Below are positions 23,545 to 32,426 of a stretch of 38,353 bases of DNA, one piece after another. The stretch's first letter is position 1; every line of letters starts with the position of its first letter. Both the position numbers and the translations under genes were made by a program. Source of the DNA: Fen-1038 sp042408355 (GTDB lineage: Bacteria > Chloroflexota > Anaerolineae > Anaerolineales > Villigracilaceae); assembly GCA_042408355.1 (NCBI GenBank), contig JBHORD010000021.1, forward strand, positions 1 to 38,353, written 5' to 3'. The notes below the pieces were generated by a model. The model had not been told where the DNA came from and made no database searches. It was given only the letters and a program-made list of their open reading frames with translations.

Positions 23545-25332
23545 ATGACAAGCCTCACAGCCCCTGCCGAATTCACACTCATTCGTAAAACGACCGAACG
23601 AACCAAAGGTCCGGCCCGCTGGATCTGGTCGCACGCCATTCGCTACTGGCCGATTCTGGTGATGCTGGTGATTGGCGCGATTGGCAATGCCGCGCTGGCA
23701 TCCGCTGTGCCGGTGCTGGTCGGCAAAGCCTTCAATGACATGCTCAAATCCAATCCGGATTTAAGTCTGTTGCTTCCTCTGGCGCTGATCCTCGGCGCGT
23801 CCCAAATCGCGCGCGGCGTCCTGCAATTCGGACGCAACTTCGGCGCGGAGTTGATGGCGCAACGCATCGAGCGTGATATCCGCGACGAGCTTTATGTTTC
23901 ATTGCTCGGCAAGAGCATGACCTTTCACAACCTTCAGCCGGTCGGCGACACAATGGCGCGCGCAACCAACGACGTGCGCGAAGTCAATTTCATGTTCAGC
24001 CCCGGCGCGAACCTCGTCATCGGTTCGGGATTGTTCATCGTCATTCCGTTCTTTGTGATTCCGCAATACAGCCCCGCGCTTTTGCTCACGCCGGTCTTAT
24101 TTTGTATCGGTTATTTTGTGGCATTGTGGCATTACCTCAAAACCATGTCGCCGGTCACGGATGAAGTTCGGCGAACCTTCGGCGAAATGAACACCCACCT
24201 GGCTGAAACGCTGGATGGCGTCGAGATCGTGAAAGGTGCGGCGCAAGAAGGCGCCGAGACCGAAACCTTCGTCACCAACGCCCGCCGCGTGCGCGACGCG
24301 TTTGTTCGTCAGGGCGACATCGAGGCGCGTTTCATTCCAAACTTATTGATGGGCCTCGTGTATGCGGGCGGATTATTCCACGCGCTCCTTTTATTCCGCG
24401 CCGGAACGATCAACGTTGGCGATGTGGTTGCCTATTTTGGTCTGCTTCGCATGTTGGAATTTCCGACCTTTTCATCGGCGATGGCGTATACACAGATTTC
24501 GCTTGGGATTTCCGGGGCGCGCCGCATTCTGGATTTGATCAACCGCGAAACGAATCTCGATCAAAACGCTTCCGGCTGGACCTCGACCATGCGCGGCGAA
24601 ATCGAATTTCGCGGCGTCTCGTTCAGTTATCCTCATCCCATCTCCTCTCCCAACGCGGAGGGCGAGGAAGTTCTTCACGATATTTCCTTTCACGTCAAAC
24701 CGGGACAAACTGTAGCCATCGTCGGACAGACCGGCGCGGGCAAGACCTCCCTCGTCCGATTGATCAACCGCACGTATGATGTCACGCGCGGACAGGTGCT
24801 GGTGGACGGCGTGAATGTCCGCGATTGGAATCTCGCCTCGCTTCGTTCACAGATTTCAATGATCGAACAGGATATTTTCCTGTTCTCGCGCTCCATCAGC
24901 GATAACATTGCTTTTGGCAAACCTGGCGCCACGCGCGAAGAAGTTTTACGCGCCGCAGAAAATGCACAGGCGCATGAATTCATCGAGTCGTTCGAGCAGG
25001 GTTATGAAACCGTCATCGGCGAGCGCGGGGTGACGCTCTCGGGCGGTCAACGCCAACGATTGGCGCTGGCGCGCGCCTTTTTAACGGATCCCCGCATCCT
25101 CATCCTGGACGATTCGACCTCGGCAATTGATTCCGCAACGGAAGATAAAATCCAGCGCGCCATCGCCAATGCCGCCAGAGGACGGACGACCATCCTCATC
25201 ACACACCGCTTGTCGCAAATCCGCTGGGCCGATCTTATCATCGTTCTGCGGAAAGGCAAGATTGCCGCCATGGGCACGCACGATGAATTGATGAAAACGT
25301 CGGAAGCATATTCGAGGATATTCAGAGAATAG
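23545..25332 (+). CDS. ABC exporter half-transporter, subunit with degenerate catalytic carboxylate
   Basis: The protein (595 residues from the ATG at 23545) has an N-terminal six-helix exporter domain (about 35-330) and a C-terminal ATPase. Walker A is GQTGAGKT (394-401), the signature is canonical LSGGQ (498-502), and an H-loop THRLS follows. In Walker B, LILDD, the catalytic Glu is replaced by Asp523. This pattern is typical of the degenerate-site subunit of heterodimeric exporters such as TM287/288, LmrCD or BmrCD. An upstream ATG (23476) was rejected because it overlaps the promoter-like element and adds 23 atypical residues. The partner gene follows. Confidence 0.93.
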   Translation: MTSLTAPAEFTLIRKTTERTKGPARWIWSHAIRYWPILVMLVIGAIGNAALASAVPVLVGKAFNDMLKSNPDLSLLLPLALILGASQIARGVLQFGRNFGAELMAQRIERDIRDELYVSLLGKSMTFHNLQPVGDTMARATNDVREVNFMFSPGANLVIGSGLFIVIPFFVIPQYSPALLLTPVLFCIGYFVALWHYLKTMSPVTDEVRRTFGEMNTHLAETLDGVEIVKGAAQEGAETETFVTNARRVRDAFVRQGDIEARFIPNLLMGLVYAGGLFHALLLFRAGTINVGDVVAYFGLLRMLEFPTFSSAMAYTQISLGISGARRILDLINRETNLDQNASGWTSTMRGEIEFRGVSFSYPHPISSPNAEGEEVLHDISFHVKPGQTVAIVGQTGAGKTSLVRLINRTYDVTRGQVLVDGVNVRDWNLASLRSQISMIEQDIFLFSRSISDNIAFGKPGATREEVLRAAENAQAHEFIESFEQGYETVIGERGVTLSGGQRQRLALARAFLTDPRILILDDSTSAIDSATEDKIQRAIANAARGRTTILITHRLSQIRWADLIIVLRKGKIAAMGTHDELMKTSEAYSRIFRE

Positions 25333-25342
25333 AAAAGGATAC

Positions 25343-25400
25343 TCGATGTTCGATACTCGATGTCCGAATATCGAATATCGAATAACAAATAACGAGCAAC
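25343..25400. repeat. CGATATTCG-type repeat in the ABC intergenic gap
   Basis: Words ACTCGATGTTCGATACTCGATG and CGAATATCGAATATCGAATA fill the 76-bp gap between the two ABC genes. They are the same family as near 9.1 and 12.6 kb. The frame through them is open and joins the second ABC gene, from an ATG at 25346 that has AAAAGGA before it. Confidence 0.6.
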
Positions 25401-25408
25401 GAGGAGAT

Positions 25409-27235
25409 ATGAGTTTCTTTGCCGGCCTCAACGCCGAAAAATATGACCGTCAATATTCCGACCGCCAGTTGTTGAGCCGGATCATTGAATATTTCAAGCC
25501 GCAGAGGCGGCGTTTCATTTGGGTTTCCATTCTGGTGGTTTTCATCGCCCTGATCGCCGCGGCCCTGCCGGTGATCGTCAGCCAGATCGTGAACTTGCTT
25601 AGCGCCGAACCAAGTTTGCAGGCAATCACCTTAGCGGGACTTGCGCTGGCCGTCATCGGCGTCGGCACATGGGGGTTAAACTGGGCGCGGCGAAGTCAGG
25701 TCGTGCGCGCTGTGGGCGATGTTGTGCTGGCTTTGCGGACGAATGCGTTCAACGCGGCCGCCGAACATGATCTTTCCTTTTACGATCAATTTTCATCCGG
25801 GCGAATCGTATCGCGCATCACATCCGATACGAATGATTTCGGACAGATGATCATCATCGTCACAGATGTGATTTCACAACTGGCCGCCGCAGTCATTCTC
25901 GGTGTGGTCATGTTCCAGACCGAATGGCACATGGCGCTGCTTATGGTCGCTTTTGTGCCGATCATGTTTGTTGTCACGTCCGCATATCGCAATTTGGCGC
26001 GGCGCGCCACCCGCAACGGAATGCGCGCCATGGCGGAAGTCAACCAGGCCATCAAGGAAACGGTCAGCGGCATTTCCATTGCAAAAAATTTCCGCCAGGA
26101 ACAAAGCATCTTTGAATTATTTGACTCGGCGAATCAACAATCCTATCGAGTCAATGTACAGCGCGGTCTGGTATTGTCGCTGGTGTTTCCAACGCTTAAT
26201 GCGGTGAGCGGAATCTTCGTCGCTATTTTGGTCTATGCGGGCGGCATGGGCATTGCACAGGGCGTCATCACCGCGGGCGCGTGGTATTTCTTCATTTTGA
26301 GTCTCGACAGCTTCGTCAACCCGATCTCGAACGTGTCCGCGTTCTGGACACAAATTCAGCAGGGGCTGTCTGCCGCAGAACGCGTCTTCGCCTTGATTGA
26401 TGCCGACCCGAATGTGGTGCAGATTGATAGGCGCGACGTTCCGCGTTTGAAAGGCGAAATTTGCTTCGAGCATCTCCATTTTCGCTATACGGACAAAGAG
26501 CCGATCTTAACGGACTTCAATCTTCGTATAAAAGCCGGAGAGAATCTCGCCCTCGTCGGACACACCGGGGCGGGCAAGACCTCGATTGCAAAATTGATCG
26601 CGCGCTTCTACGAATTTCAGGAAGGCCGATTGCTGATTGATGGCATGGATATCCGCACGTTCGATTTGCAAAAATATCGAAAGCAACTGGGAATCGTTTC
26701 GCAAGTGCCATTTCTCTTTTCGGGAACGGTTGCTGATAACATTCGTTATGCACTGCCGTCCGTGACCGAGGCCGAAATGCTGGCAATGGCAAACCGCATC
26801 GGCGACGGCGAATGGCTGGAGACTCTGCCGGACGGGTTGAACACTGAAGTCGGCGAGCGCGGCAATCGCCTCTCGATGGGACAGCGCCAGCTGGTGGCAT
26901 TGATGCGCGTCCTCGTTCAGCGGCCCGCCATCTTCATCCTGGATGAGGCGACCGCCAGCATTGATCCGTTCACAGAATGGCAAATTCAGCAGGCGCTGAA
27001 TCTGATTTTGCAAAATGCAACCAGCATCCTGATTGCCCACCGCCTCTCGACTGTCAAAGCGGCTGACCGAATTGTAGTGATGGAGAAGGGACGCATTATT
27101 CAAGAAGGGAATCATGAGTCGCTGCTTCGGCAGGGAGGACATTATGCCATGCTCTATAATACTTACTTCAGGCATCAAAGCCTGGCGTATGTGGAGCAGG
27201 CGCGGGAAATGGCAGAAAACGAGACCAGCGGCTGA
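25409..27235 (+). CDS. ABC exporter half-transporter, subunit with canonical Walker B
   Basis: The protein (608 residues from the ATG at 25409) has an exporter membrane domain (about 30-320) and an ATPase with GHTGAGKT (384-391), Walker B FILDE with catalytic Glu513, and an AHRLS H-loop. The signature is altered to LSMGQ (488-492). Together with the partner, one composite site is fully canonical (this Walker B plus the partner's LSGGQ) and the other is degenerate. GAGGAG stands very close to the chosen ATG; an alternative start at 25346 would add 21 repeat-encoded residues. The substrate is unknown; multidrug or lipid export is usual for the class. Confidence 0.92.
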   Translation: MSFFAGLNAEKYDRQYSDRQLLSRIIEYFKPQRRRFIWVSILVVFIALIAAALPVIVSQIVNLLSAEPSLQAITLAGLALAVIGVGTWGLNWARRSQVVRAVGDVVLALRTNAFNAAAEHDLSFYDQFSSGRIVSRITSDTNDFGQMIIIVTDVISQLAAAVILGVVMFQTEWHMALLMVAFVPIMFVVTSAYRNLARRATRNGMRAMAEVNQAIKETVSGISIAKNFRQEQSIFELFDSANQQSYRVNVQRGLVLSLVFPTLNAVSGIFVAILVYAGGMGIAQGVITAGAWYFFILSLDSFVNPISNVSAFWTQIQQGLSAAERVFALIDADPNVVQIDRRDVPRLKGEICFEHLHFRYTDKEPILTDFNLRIKAGENLALVGHTGAGKTSIAKLIARFYEFQEGRLLIDGMDIRTFDLQKYRKQLGIVSQVPFLFSGTVADNIRYALPSVTEAEMLAMANRIGDGEWLETLPDGLNTEVGERGNRLSMGQRQLVALMRVLVQRPAIFILDEATASIDPFTEWQIQQALNLILQNATSILIAHRLSTVKAADRIVVMEKGRIIQEGNHESLLRQGGHYAMLYNTYFRHQSLAYVEQAREMAENETSG

Positions 27236-27304
27236 GTTCTCACGGCGTTTGGCGTCATCCATTAAAAAAAACAGCGCATTGTCCGCTGGAAACGAGACTA
27301 CAAA

Positions 27305-27335
27305 AAAACAGACCGCCTCATCGGCGGTCTGTTTT
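27305..27335. terminator. Bidirectional terminator between the ABC operon and the FN3 gene
   Basis: A perfect 13-bp stem, AAAACAGACCGCC (27305-27317) with GGCGGTCTGTTTT (27323-27335), closes a five-base loop and gives a U-tract on either strand. The two flanking genes converge on it. Confidence 0.88.
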
Positions 27336-27354
27336 ACATTTGGCAAGCGTTCGT

Positions 27355-29382
27355 TTACGGTTTGGTGAAGAAATCGGAAGCCGACCATATACCGGGTCCA
27401 AAAACCGGGTTGAGCGCGCGTACTCTCCAATAGTATGTGCCGTTTGGTAAACCGCCTCCGCCGACAAATTGAACCGTTGTCGTATTGGTATTGATGGCAA
27501 TGTTGCTAAAATTAGACGTCCTGGCAATTTGTATCTGGTAACCGGATGCAAGAGGAACAGCTGACCAGGTAAATGGTATCGTCAGGGAATTTCCGCTATA
27601 AGTGTTAAGTGTCGGAGCATCAATTGGTGAACGGAAGGTCCACATAGGCGACCAATTACTGCATTGGTTCGTTGAATTGCAGGCCATCACATGCCAGTAG
27701 TACCGGGTGGAAGGATTGAACGAAGAGCCGGGCGTAAATTCCGGATCATATTGATTGGTTGCGCTTCCATCATCAATGACCGTGGTGACGAACGAACCAT
27801 CGGGGTTCAACGCAGTGCCTGTACTGACCTGGATTTGATAATGGTCGAAGGTTGTGCCAAGAGGAAGCGATGAAATGCTCCACCTGAATGTTGGCGTGTA
27901 AGTGGTCACCAACGCATTGGATGCAGGTGAATTTAACACAGGGACGCTCGGGGGATTGGCGGTTGTGAGGGAGAAAAAGTTGCCTAATGAACCAGCGGAT
28001 CCCCATAAGGTTGGGGCGTATGGCGAAGCCTCAATCCGCACACGCCAATAAAGTGTTTTGTTGGCTGGCAGAGGTCGACCGGGAGTCCATGGGTTGGACG
28101 CCAGCGTGTCGACAATCAGACTTCCAAACGTTGGGGTGGTAGAAATTTGGATTCTATAATAGCCGCTGTGCGGGAGCGGGTTTGGATCCGTCCAGCTGAA
28201 TTGAGGGCGATTGTTGAGAAGCTGTGCGCCATCCGCGGGCGTATTGAGGGCCACTGGATCGTATGCTGTAAGCAGGGTGAAGACGCTTGACCAGTCACTG
28301 TAATACGTATTCGAGTTATACGTGTTGACAGCGCGGACATGCCAGTAAAAAGTCTTTCCGGCTGGCAACGCTTCTGAAGGATCAGGGACATCAAAATATG
28401 CCGTACCCGTAGCGGGATCTAACACCTGGGTTGTGACACTGTTGTCGTCAATGATCGGACTTGTTAATTCGCCTGTATGTGAAAATCCGCTTGCATCGGG
28501 TGAATTATCCGTAACAAGGGTGTTGGAAGTGCTGATCTGGATTTGGTAATAACTAAAATTTGTTGCAGAGGGGATGGTAACAGCCTTCCAAACCAAGCGA
28601 GGGGTGGTATCGGTGGTTAATTTACCGCTCGCCGGTTGCACTAGAACAGGGGTAGTCGGTTGGAGGGCAGTGCTGGCAATTGTGAAGAACTTTCCGACCG
28701 GCCCCTGCGACCAATCGCTTGGACCGTAAGAATTGCTCAACGTTCGTACGCGCCAATACAAAGTCACATTAGATGGCAGAGCGGTGGCGGGTTGATATTG
28801 TGTAGTCGTGTATGAAACACTGACATTTATCAGCGTAGAGCTAAAAAGCGAACTTTGAGACACCTGCAGGTTATAGCCCGTTGCATTGGCCACCGAAGAC
28901 CATTGGAAAATCGGCCGGTTGTTTTCCAGGGTAGCTCCATCATTCGGAATCGAAAGAGTGGGAGGTAAGACAGACGTGCGGAAAGTGGCAGTACCGGACC
29001 ATCCAGATGGGTTGTTGCTGGCGTCAAAGGCTCGAACGCGCCAATAGTACGTTGTTGCAGGGGTAAGGGTGCTGGTTATTAACTGGCTGGTTGAAGTCAC
29101 ATTTGTATCATCTTCCACCGGCGTGGTATAGAAACCGGGTTCGGTGGAGACCCAAACTTCATAATGATCAGCCGATGTGTTGGACCAGGATAATGTAATC
29201 GGCACAGGCGTAAGTGAAGGAGGCGGAGTGGGCCCGCCGGGGAAATAGATAAATAATGTGCCATTTGCAGGAGACGTAGGCGCAGGTACGGCAAGCGCAA
29301 CCGACGGCATGGGCGCTGAAGATGCGGCTACGGTGGTCAGGAAGAAGATCAGAGAAAAAGCTAAGATTTTTAGATATTTCAT
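27355..29382 (-). CDS. Secreted protein with six fibronectin type III-like modules
   Basis: The protein (675 residues from the Met of MKYLKILAFSLIFFL) has a signal peptide ending near residue 23-30, then six similar modules of about 95-115 residues. Each module ends with an aromatic motif of the YYWRVRA type: TYYWRVRAF, TLYWRVRT, TFYWHVRAV, TLYWRVRIE, RYYWHVMAC, TYYWRVRAL, each followed by a W near the module end. There is no catalytic domain and no visible wall anchor, so a surface or extracellular binding role is inferred. AAAGG lies six bases before the chosen ATG; an earlier ATG at 29439 overlaps the promoter. Transcription ends at the shared terminator. Confidence 0.85.
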   Translation of the reverse strand: MKYLKILAFSLIFFLTTVAASSAPMPSVALAVPAPTSPANGTLFIYFPGGPTPPPSLTPVPITLSWSNTSADHYEVWVSTEPGFYTTPVEDDTNVTSTSQLITSTLTPATTYYWRVRAFDASNNPSGWSGTATFRTSVLPPTLSIPNDGATLENNRPIFQWSSVANATGYNLQVSQSSLFSSTLINVSVSYTTTQYQPATALPSNVTLYWRVRTLSNSYGPSDWSQGPVGKFFTIASTALQPTTPVLVQPASGKLTTDTTPRLVWKAVTIPSATNFSYYQIQISTSNTLVTDNSPDASGFSHTGELTSPIIDDNSVTTQVLDPATGTAYFDVPDPSEALPAGKTFYWHVRAVNTYNSNTYYSDWSSVFTLLTAYDPVALNTPADGAQLLNNRPQFSWTDPNPLPHSGYYRIQISTTPTFGSLIVDTLASNPWTPGRPLPANKTLYWRVRIEASPYAPTLWGSAGSLGNFFSLTTANPPSVPVLNSPASNALVTTYTPTFRWSISSLPLGTTFDHYQIQVSTGTALNPDGSFVTTVIDDGSATNQYDPEFTPGSSFNPSTRYYWHVMACNSTNQCSNWSPMWTFRSPIDAPTLNTYSGNSLTIPFTWSAVPLASGYQIQIARTSNFSNIAINTNTTTVQFVGGGGLPNGTYYWRVRALNPVFGPGIWSASDFFTKP

Positions 29383-29430
29383 GTTTAACCTTTCTGGGAA
29401 GAAGCTTCTGGAGCGCGAACGTGCAAGTTT

Positions 29431-29459
29431 AGAATACACGAGAATCTATATTGAGTCAA
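29431..29459 (-). promoter_or_regulatory. Promoter of the FN3-module gene
   Basis: TTGACT (29454-29459) and TATTCT (29431-29436) on the minus strand are separated by 17 bases and lie about 50 bases before the start codon. Confidence 0.55.
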
Positions 29460-29930
29460 TGTCCATAAGTGCGTATATCTTGTGTGCGATTTCAATGACA
29501 CAATGTTCTGCCGTGTAGCATCTGCAATAAATTGTAGTCATTTTTGAAATTTTCGGTTCTACTGTTTTTAACGGGAAAACCATTTTCAACCACAAAGGCT
29601 TGTACTGACTGGCGCAGCCGTGTCGAAGGCAAACCACTATAAAATTCAAGCATTTTCCCTTCCTGTCCTTCGCGCCTAAGCTTTTCCCCGTTAATTACGG
29701 AAGAACCCAATTTTCTTCGCATCGCTTTCTCTTTGAACGAATCAATTCTGCCGCGTATCTATAATCTCTCCCTCCCCTGCGACGGCGGGAAGCCCGCCTG
29801 CCAAAGCGTGTATAATATTTATCAGCCGCATCCCTAATTGACGCGTAAAATCGCCCCAAAGTTTTCATGACAGGTTTAACGATGTACGCGGCATTCAATA
29901 GTAAAGCGGCTGACGTTGAAAGGAATCCAA
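29460..29930. other. Intergenic region without a supported gene
   Basis: These 471 bases separate the divergent FN3 gene and lipoprotein cluster. A TATAAT at 29811-29816 on the plus strand may be the -10 of the first lipoprotein, but no -35 is seen. A small hairpin (GGCGGG/CCCGCC, about 29784-29798) precedes it. A 76-codon minus-strand frame (29492-29722) has no ribosome site or recognisable motif. I see nothing else. Confidence 0.5.
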
Positions 29931-30890
29931 ATGAGTTTCAAATTCAGATATGTTCTTTCCGCTACACTGGTCGTGTCTTCCATTATTTTGAGCGCGTGCG
30001 GCGCATCTGCTTCAAATGCTTCCACGATTGGGACCGCTGTTGCTTTGACAGTGCAAGCGCAAAACACACAGCAAGCTCAATTTACGCCCACCCCGCTTGG
30101 GGTCACGGCGGCCCCTTCGCTTCTGCCTCCCGCAACGCCGGGATCGGCCACTCAAGCGCCTCCGACTGCGCCTCCAACCGGCGCGGCGGGCGGTAATTTC
30201 TGCACAGCCAGCGCCGCGTTTGTAAGCGAGACAGTTCCGGATGGAACAATCGAGCAACCCGGCGCGACGTTCCTCAAAACCTGGACCATTAAGAATACCG
30301 GCACTTGCCCCTGGGATTCAACCTGGAAGTTCGTTTTTGTCAGCGGCGACATCATGGGCGGCGCCTACGTTTACAATTTTCCTCAGCCTGCCGCGCCCGG
30401 CGATACTGTGAATATACCGATTGCTTTGGTCGCCCCTACTGCGGATGGTCAGTATACAGGCTATTGGAAAATCCAATCGCCATGGGGCATGACGTTCGGC
30501 GATAGCGACAGCGGAAACCCGTTCTGGGTTCAGATTGTGGTCGGTAGCGGAACGCCAGGCAAAGGAACGGCCACCGCTTATGGCATCACATCGGTTACGT
30601 ACGATATTTCACAGCAGGGCGATTGTTCTTCTGCAAATATCTTTTATACGATCACTGCCACCATTTCAAGTAACGGACCTTTGACGATCACGTATCATTG
30701 GCAGCACAGCGACGGTCCGACAACCAGCAGCGCCACGCTTACCTTCAATGAAGCAACTACGAAAACGGTTTCGGATGTCTGGTCTGTTCATCTTGGATCC
30801 AGCAACAGGCAGCGCTGGGATCAATTGGTAATCACCCAGCCTTTTTACCAGGCATACGGCAAGCAGACATTTACGTATCCGTGCCATTGA
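29931..30890 (+). CDS. Lipoprotein with NBR1-like Ig domain, paralog 1
   Basis: The 319-residue protein begins MSFKFRYVLS and has a lipobox ILSAC, giving a lipidated Cys near residue 22. A Pro/Thr-rich linker follows (about 50-90). The NBR1-type Ig domain (about 92-205) shows SETVPDGTIEQPG, FLKTWTIKNTGTCPW and MGG, and ends FWVQIVVG. A second beta-sandwich with two Cys occupies about 215-319. In eukaryotes this Ig domain occurs in the autophagy receptor NBR1; in Chloroflexota it is common in surface lipoproteins, with unknown ligand. AAAGGA precedes the ATG. An in-frame TTG at 29916 is a less likely start. First of four related genes. Confidence 0.88.
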   Translation: MSFKFRYVLSATLVVSSIILSACGASASNASTIGTAVALTVQAQNTQQAQFTPTPLGVTAAPSLLPPATPGSATQAPPTAPPTGAAGGNFCTASAAFVSETVPDGTIEQPGATFLKTWTIKNTGTCPWDSTWKFVFVSGDIMGGAYVYNFPQPAAPGDTVNIPIALVAPTADGQYTGYWKIQSPWGMTFGDSDSGNPFWVQIVVGSGTPGKGTATAYGITSVTYDISQQGDCSSANIFYTITATISSNGPLTITYHWQHSDGPTTSSATLTFNEATTKTVSDVWSVHLGSSNRQRWDQLVITQPFYQAYGKQTFTYPCH

Positions 30891-30898
30891 AACATCGG

Positions 30899-30928
30899 GA
30901 AGAGCCTGCGGATCACAGGCTCTTTTTC
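30899..30928 (+). terminator. Intrinsic terminator after lipoprotein paralog 1
   Basis: AAGAGCCTG (30900-30908) pairs with CAGGCTCTT (30916-30924) around a seven-base loop and is followed by TTTCTTTTT. It suggests that the first lipoprotein is transcribed separately from the next. Confidence 0.85.
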
Positions 30929-31002
30929 TTTTTGTTTCAGGAACATTTCATGCATGCCGAACGTCTCTTGAAATTGGAAACCTAATGTTTTCAGGAGGAC
31001 GA

Positions 31003-32277
31003 ATGAAACGCCGAATAATCCGAATGTTTATTGTGCCTGTTGTTTTGCTGATAGCCAGCCTTGCCTGCAATTTGCCGTCCACCGTGAATTCCACCCCGGC
31101 GGCCGTTTCGACCCTAAACGCGCTTTATACAATTGCCGCACAGACGGTTCAAGCCGCGTCCACTCCCCTTGGAAGCGCGACTCCGCTTCCATCTCCAACC
31201 AATCCATTCCCAACGTATGTGACGGCCACGCCCGTTTCCATTAACACTAACACGCCCGCGCCCGTCGTCTTATGTGACGCGGCGGCATTCGTCAAGGACA
31301 TAACCATCCCGGATGGAACGACGCTGGGACGGGGCGTCAATTTTACAAAAACGTGGCGAATTCAGAACGTGGGCATCTGCTCATGGACGCCGGCCTACGC
31401 GCTGGTCTTCGTCGGCGGCAACGGTATGGGAGCGCCCACGGCCGTCAGTCTCTCCGGAAACGTGAATCCCGGCGATACGGTGGATGTTTCCGTGAATATG
31501 ACCTCGCCTGCCACAGATGGACATTATGTTGGCTACTGGAAGTTACGCAATGCATCTGGCGTGCTTTTTGGAATCGGCGCACAAGCCTCCGGCGCATTCT
31601 GGGTGGATATCAATGTGAGCGGCCCCGTGTACGCCGCCTATGATTTCACAGCAAATTATTGTGATGCAAGTTGGGATAACAACACCGTCAATTTGCCGTG
31701 TCCCGGGACGCAAGGCGATAACAACGGATACGTAATTGAACTTGATCATCCCGTGATGGAAAGCGGCAAGACCGAGAACAGAGCGGGATTGCTCACCGTT
31801 CCGCGAAACGCCTGGAACGGGCTGATCCGCGGGACGTATCCGCCCATCTCTATCCAGAACGGCGACCGGTTCCGCGCCCTGGTAAATTGCCAGTATCAGG
31901 CTTATTCCTGCGATGTGTTCTTCAGACTCGATTACCAAATTGGCAACGGCGCAATCTATACGCTGGGCCAATGGCACGAAATCTATGACGGCTTGTTCTA
32001 CCCCGTCAGCGTGGACTTAAGCAGTCTGGCTGGACGAAATGTAAAATTCATGCTGGTGGTGACCGCCAATGGTTCGCCGAATCAGGATTACGCGTTGTGG
32101 GTGGGACCGCAGATCATCCGGCTTGGAACGCCGCCTCCGCCCCCCACATTCACTTTGACGCCGACCCCGACGTCAACGCCGGATTTCCCGCTGACACAGA
32201 CTGCCATAGCTCAAACAGTAATCGCCAACCTCACTGCTACGGCCTCGGCAGAGACACCGTCACCGTCAACGCCCTGA
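31003..32277 (+). CDS. Lipoprotein with NBR1-like Ig domain and extra beta domain, paralog 2
   Basis: The 424-residue protein starts MKRRIIRMF after AGGAGG and has a lipobox ASLAC near residue 21. After a Pro/Thr linker the NBR1-type Ig domain (about 85-210) shows KDITIPDGTTLGRG, FTKTWRIQNVGICSW and FWVDINVSG. Residues about 212-385 form another beta-rich domain with paired cysteines, possibly a lectin-like jelly roll. The C-terminus is a Pro/Thr tail with the segment QTAIAQTVIANLTATASA, which recurs near the N-terminus of paralog 4. An extracytoplasmic membrane-anchored binding role is inferred. Confidence 0.87.
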   Translation: MKRRIIRMFIVPVVLLIASLACNLPSTVNSTPAAVSTLNALYTIAAQTVQAASTPLGSATPLPSPTNPFPTYVTATPVSINTNTPAPVVLCDAAAFVKDITIPDGTTLGRGVNFTKTWRIQNVGICSWTPAYALVFVGGNGMGAPTAVSLSGNVNPGDTVDVSVNMTSPATDGHYVGYWKLRNASGVLFGIGAQASGAFWVDINVSGPVYAAYDFTANYCDASWDNNTVNLPCPGTQGDNNGYVIELDHPVMESGKTENRAGLLTVPRNAWNGLIRGTYPPISIQNGDRFRALVNCQYQAYSCDVFFRLDYQIGNGAIYTLGQWHEIYDGLFYPVSVDLSSLAGRNVKFMLVVTANGSPNQDYALWVGPQIIRLGTPPPPPTFTLTPTPTSTPDFPLTQTAIAQTVIANLTATASAETPSPSTP

Positions 32278-32336
32278 AACAAGGTGCGTTATAATGATGT
32301 GGAGAAAATACATACTTCACCTTACGCGTAGCAGCA

Positions 32337-32350
32337 CGAGATTTATCTCG
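32337..32350. repeat. Dyad CGAGATTTATCTCG
   Basis: The short inverted repeat lies in the gap before paralog 3. A near-identical copy, TGAGATTTATCTCA, is at 33832-33845 after paralog 4. The gap also has a TATAAT (32290-32295) that may serve paralog 3. Confidence 0.55.
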
Positions 32351-32426
32351 CAGTAAATGTCGCGCTGCGGGAAAACTGCGTAATATCAGTACCTAATTTT
32401 TGCACCTGCAAGCAATGGAGGCTTAA

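Noticed and set aside
23383..23634. Longer 136-codon version of the small membrane protein
   Set aside because: The extension overlaps the divergent ABC promoter region and start, while the internal ATG at 23382 has a strong ribosome site.
29492..29722. 76-codon minus-strand frame in the gap before the lipoproteins
   Set aside because: No ribosome site, no motif, and composition unlike the neighbouring genes. It could be a decayed gene but nothing supports that.
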